36,198 nucleotides of DNA, taken from contig CAIRMS010000019.1 of NCBI GenBank assembly GCA_903879765.1, forward strand, positions 1-36,198. Direction: 5' to 3'. Shown piece by piece: positions 34,401 through 36,198 of this stretch (position 1 is its first letter; every line of letters starts with the position of its first letter). The stretch is from an uncultured Flavobacteriales bacterium. Lineage in GTDB: Bacteria > Bacteroidota > Bacteroidia > Flavobacteriales_D > Crocinitomicaceae. The position numbers and the translations under genes were made by a program. The notes under the pieces are model-generated. The model was not told where the DNA came from, ran no database searches, and was given only the letters and a program-made list of their open reading frames with translations.

Positions 34401-34800
34401 TGTTTTTTCGTTTCAAACGAATGACTTTCGTTGCGTTTTTTGTTTCCTTTATTTCTCTTGACTCTAACTTTTCTGCTAGCTTGTATCTTCTCGTTCTCAA
34501 TTCGAGTCTTGCTTTTGCCTCAATGTATTCTGCGGCATTTTGATCTAATTCTTTTTGGGCGTTATCCAAGTCTTTATTCACTTGTTTCCCGTAATATCCT
34601 TTCGCTACGAGTAGAATCAGTAGAAACATGATGAAGAATATGTAATTCAAATTATTCAAGACAAATTCTTTCGTGAGAAAGTCGCCATTCAATATTTGGG
34701 TAAAGGCAGATGCTTTCGATGTGCTTTTTTCGCTTTTCGAAGGCTTCGGCTTTTCCGACTTTGGTGCTTTCGCGCCTGTTATGTATTCATCTTCATGCAT
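34393..34800 (-). CDS. FtsL-like cell division protein
   Basis: A 135-residue bitopic protein: a Lys/Ser/Pro-rich cytoplasmic part, one membrane helix (about 53-70, YIFFIMFLLILLVAKGYY) and a periplasmic coiled coil (VNKDLDNAQKELDQNAAEYI and following). Topology and position between rsmH and ftsI identify the FtsL slot of dcw clusters; primary sequence is too divergent to prove it. I place the start at ATG 34800, overlapping rsmH by 8 bases; ATGs at 34851 and 34860 would extend it by 17 or 20 residues and overlap rsmH by about 60. Confidence 0.82.
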   Translation of the reverse strand: MHEDEYITGAKAPKSEKPKPSKSEKSTSKASAFTQILNGDFLTKEFVLNNLNYIFFIMFLLILLVAKGYYGKQVNKDLDNAQKELDQNAAEYIEAKARLELRTRRYKLAEKLESREIKETKNATKVIRLKRKNNE

Positions 34801-35707
34801 TCTTCTCTGCAATTCTAAGTTTCGCGCTACGTGCTCGTGGATTTCGTTCATTCTCTTCATCAGAGGAAACTATAGGGTGTCGAACGATTTCCGTTAAAGG
34901 TTTTTGAACATTGCCAAAAAAGTCTTTTTCAATTTCACCGGAGAAAGAACCACGTTTCATGAAGTTTTTCACTGGACGATCCTCTAATGAGTGATAGGAG
35001 ATCACTACTAACCTTCCGCCAGGCGCTAAAACGTCCGCAGCTTGAGTCAACATATCTTCTAAAACCTGTAATTCTTGATTTACCTCTATGCGAATGGCTT
35101 GAAATACTTGGGCATAGAATTTATGATCCTTAAATTTCGGAGCGAAACGTTTTAACATGTGCATTAAATCACCTGTTGTTGCAATTACACCATCTGCTCT
35201 TTTTCGGATGATTTCCGAAGCAATTCCTCTGGCATTTTTCAATTCGCCGTAATTTCTAAAGATGCGAATGAGCTCGTGTTCTTCGTATTCGTTTACCACA
35301 TGAAAGGCTGACTTACCCGACTGTTGATTCATGCGCATATCTAAAGGTGCGCTTTCACGTATTGAGAATCCACGTTCTCCTGTATCGAATTGATGAGACG
35401 AAACGCCTAAATCAGCAAGGATGCCATCCACGTGATTCACGCGTAATAACTGCAAGTGATTTTTAAGGAACGCAAAATTCGCTGCGACAAAATGAAAGTT
35501 TGGAGCTTCCCACGCATTTTTCTTCGCGTCGGAATCTTGATCAAAGACAATGAGTTTACCCTCCGGATTTAATTGTTCAAAGATGGCACGTGCGTGTCCA
35601 CCCCCGCCAAAAGTCACATCGACATACGTACCGTTAGGTTTAATAACCAAGGCATCTATGCTTTCTTGAAAAAGAACCGGTATGTGATAGTTAGTATTAT
35701 TCTCCAT
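34793..35707 (-). CDS. rsmH: 16S rRNA (cytosine(1402)-N4)-methyltransferase
   Basis: A 304-residue SAM-dependent methyltransferase (MraW) modifying C1402 of 16S rRNA. N terminus YHIPVLFQESIDAL is typical; the SAM motif is YVDVTFGGGGHARAI (28-42), followed by DGILADLGVSSHQFD and the C-terminal VISYHSLEDRPVKNF, all hallmarks. I start it at ATG 35707 (MENNTNYHIPV), 11 bases inside mraZ; a GTG at 35719 would add four residues. No cell wall role is known; it is a conserved passenger of the dcw cluster. Confidence 0.97.
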   Translation of the reverse strand: MENNTNYHIPVLFQESIDALVIKPNGTYVDVTFGGGGHARAIFEQLNPEGKLIVFDQDSDAKKNAWEAPNFHFVAANFAFLKNHLQLLRVNHVDGILADLGVSSHQFDTGERGFSIRESAPLDMRMNQQSGKSAFHVVNEYEEHELIRIFRNYGELKNARGIASEIIRKRADGVIATTGDLMHMLKRFAPKFKDHKFYAQVFQAIRIEVNQELQVLEDMLTQAADVLAPGGRLVVISYHSLEDRPVKNFMKRGSFSGEIEKDFFGNVQKPLTEIVRHPIVSSDEENERNPRARSAKLRIAEKNA

Positions 35708-36155
35708 TGTCCAAATCACCCATTACTTCATCCGCCAAATCAGCGAAATCAGCCATGTTTCCTTCAATCATATTGAAGTATTTGGATTTGTCCCAGATTT
35801 CAATTCTGTCGTTGTATGCGATAAGCATCACTTCAGAAACTAATCCCACGCGCTCCATATGAGCGATTGGAATTAATAAACGTCCCGCGTTATCTAATGC
35901 CAATTGTTTTGCCCCTTGATGGAACAAACGATAGAACATACGATTTTGCGGTTTAAACAAATTCAATTTAGAAAGTTTCGCGCTTATTTGCTCCCAATCG
36001 GTAAGCGGGTAAAGCGTCAAACAGTCTTCAAATCCTTTGTTCAACATGAAATCTCGCTGGGACGCAGGAGGAAGTTGCTTCCGTAATCCGGAAGGCAAAA
36101 GAAATCGGCCTTTTTCATCCAATTTCACTTCAAATTCTCCTACTAATCCTGCCAT
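35697..36155 (-). CDS. mraZ: Transcriptional regulator MraZ
   Basis: A 152-residue DNA-binding protein with the two AbrB-like MraZ half-sites DEKGRFLLPSGLR (13-25) and DNAGRLLIPIAHM (88-100). In other bacteria MraZ forms a ring that binds repeated boxes upstream of its own gene and controls the dcw operon. It is the first gene of the cluster. The 43 bases to the window edge include one box-like AAAGTGG and a hairpin; the rest of the control region is outside. Confidence 0.96.
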   Translation of the reverse strand: MAGLVGEFEVKLDEKGRFLLPSGLRKQLPPASQRDFMLNKGFEDCLTLYPLTDWEQISAKLSKLNLFKPQNRMFYRLFHQGAKQLALDNAGRLLIPIAHMERVGLVSEVMLIAYNDRIEIWDKSKYFNMIEGNMADFADLADEVMGDLDNGE

Positions 36156-36169
36156 AGCTTTATAATGGG

Positions 36170-36195
36170 TAAAATTAGTGGATTTCTACCACTTT
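36170..36195 (-). promoter_or_regulatory. mraZ/dcw control region fragment: -7-like box and one MraZ-box-like site
   Basis: On the minus strand, TAATTTTA (36170-36177) is one mismatch from the -7 consensus and ends 14 bases before the mraZ ATG. Just upstream, AAAGTGG (36189-36195) matches the AAAGTG(T/G) core reported for MraZ boxes, and AGTGG/CCACT (36177-36181/36189-36193) can pair around a 7-base loop. The region is cut by the window edge. Confidence 0.4.
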
Positions 36196-36198
36196 TTA

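Noticed and set aside
1-36198. CRISPR arrays, tRNA or rRNA genes, insertion sequences, prophage or attachment sites
   Set aside because: No regularly spaced direct repeats, no cloverleaf-like segments, no transposase or integrase, and terminal repeats were not seen.

Overview
The window is 36.2 kb of compact, AT-rich bacterial chromosome with no visible mobile element, tRNA, rRNA or CRISPR. Gene content and signals point to Bacteroidota, most likely Flavobacteriales. The support is Bacteroidota-type -7 promoter boxes (TAnnTTTG) placed very close to start codons, a dcw cluster in the order usual for that phylum, an FtsZ with a long tail ending in SNNFLHDNVD, a PASTA-tailed FtsI, and an FeoA/FeoB/Cys-rich small protein locus. 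The family (something like Crocinitomicaceae/Fluviicola) is only a guess.

Left part (1-11.1 kb) is a mix of housekeeping and unknown genes on both strands: a coiled-coil C4 zinc-ribbon protein; a large DnaE with a proofreading exonuclease fused at its N terminus; an unknown secreted protein; a class IV aminotransferase with a rhomboid protease; ribulose-phosphate 3-epimerase; an unknown exported protein coupled to a CvfB-like S1 RNA-binding protein; and an AIM24/TIGR00266 protein. The middle (11.1-17.8 kb, plus strand) holds a small helical protein, gpsA with an aspartate kinase, an iron/divalent metal block (feoA, feoB, a 44-residue FeoB-associated Cys-rich membrane protein, corA), and a secreted DUF1573 protein. 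A minus-strand block at 17.9-19.7 kb (mtnB-mtnD-mtnC) covers three consecutive late steps of methionine salvage.

The right part (19.7-36.2 kb) is one long minus-strand division and cell wall (dcw) cluster read from the right edge: mraZ, rsmH, ftsL-like, ftsI, murE, mraY, murD, a 146-residue unknown gene, ftsW, murG, murC, ftsQ, ftsA, ftsZ, yqeY. Genes overlap or nearly touch throughout, and a perfect 16-bp stem-loop follows the last gene, which fits a single transcription unit of about 16.4 kb. The products form a pathway: MurC, MurD and MurE build the UDP-muramyl peptide (murF, murB and ddl are absent here), MraY and MurG make lipid II, FtsW and FtsI polymerise and cross-link it at the septum, and FtsL, FtsQ, FtsA and FtsZ form the divisome.

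The most interesting items are the unknown gene between murD and ftsW, whose sequence pattern resembles a stripped-down MurD C-terminal domain; the DnaE in which a fused DEDDh exonuclease coexists with a PHP domain that has lost several metal ligands; a set of -7 boxes so close to ATG codons that leaderless mRNAs are likely; and the FtsZ tail with two separate short conserved-looking motifs.
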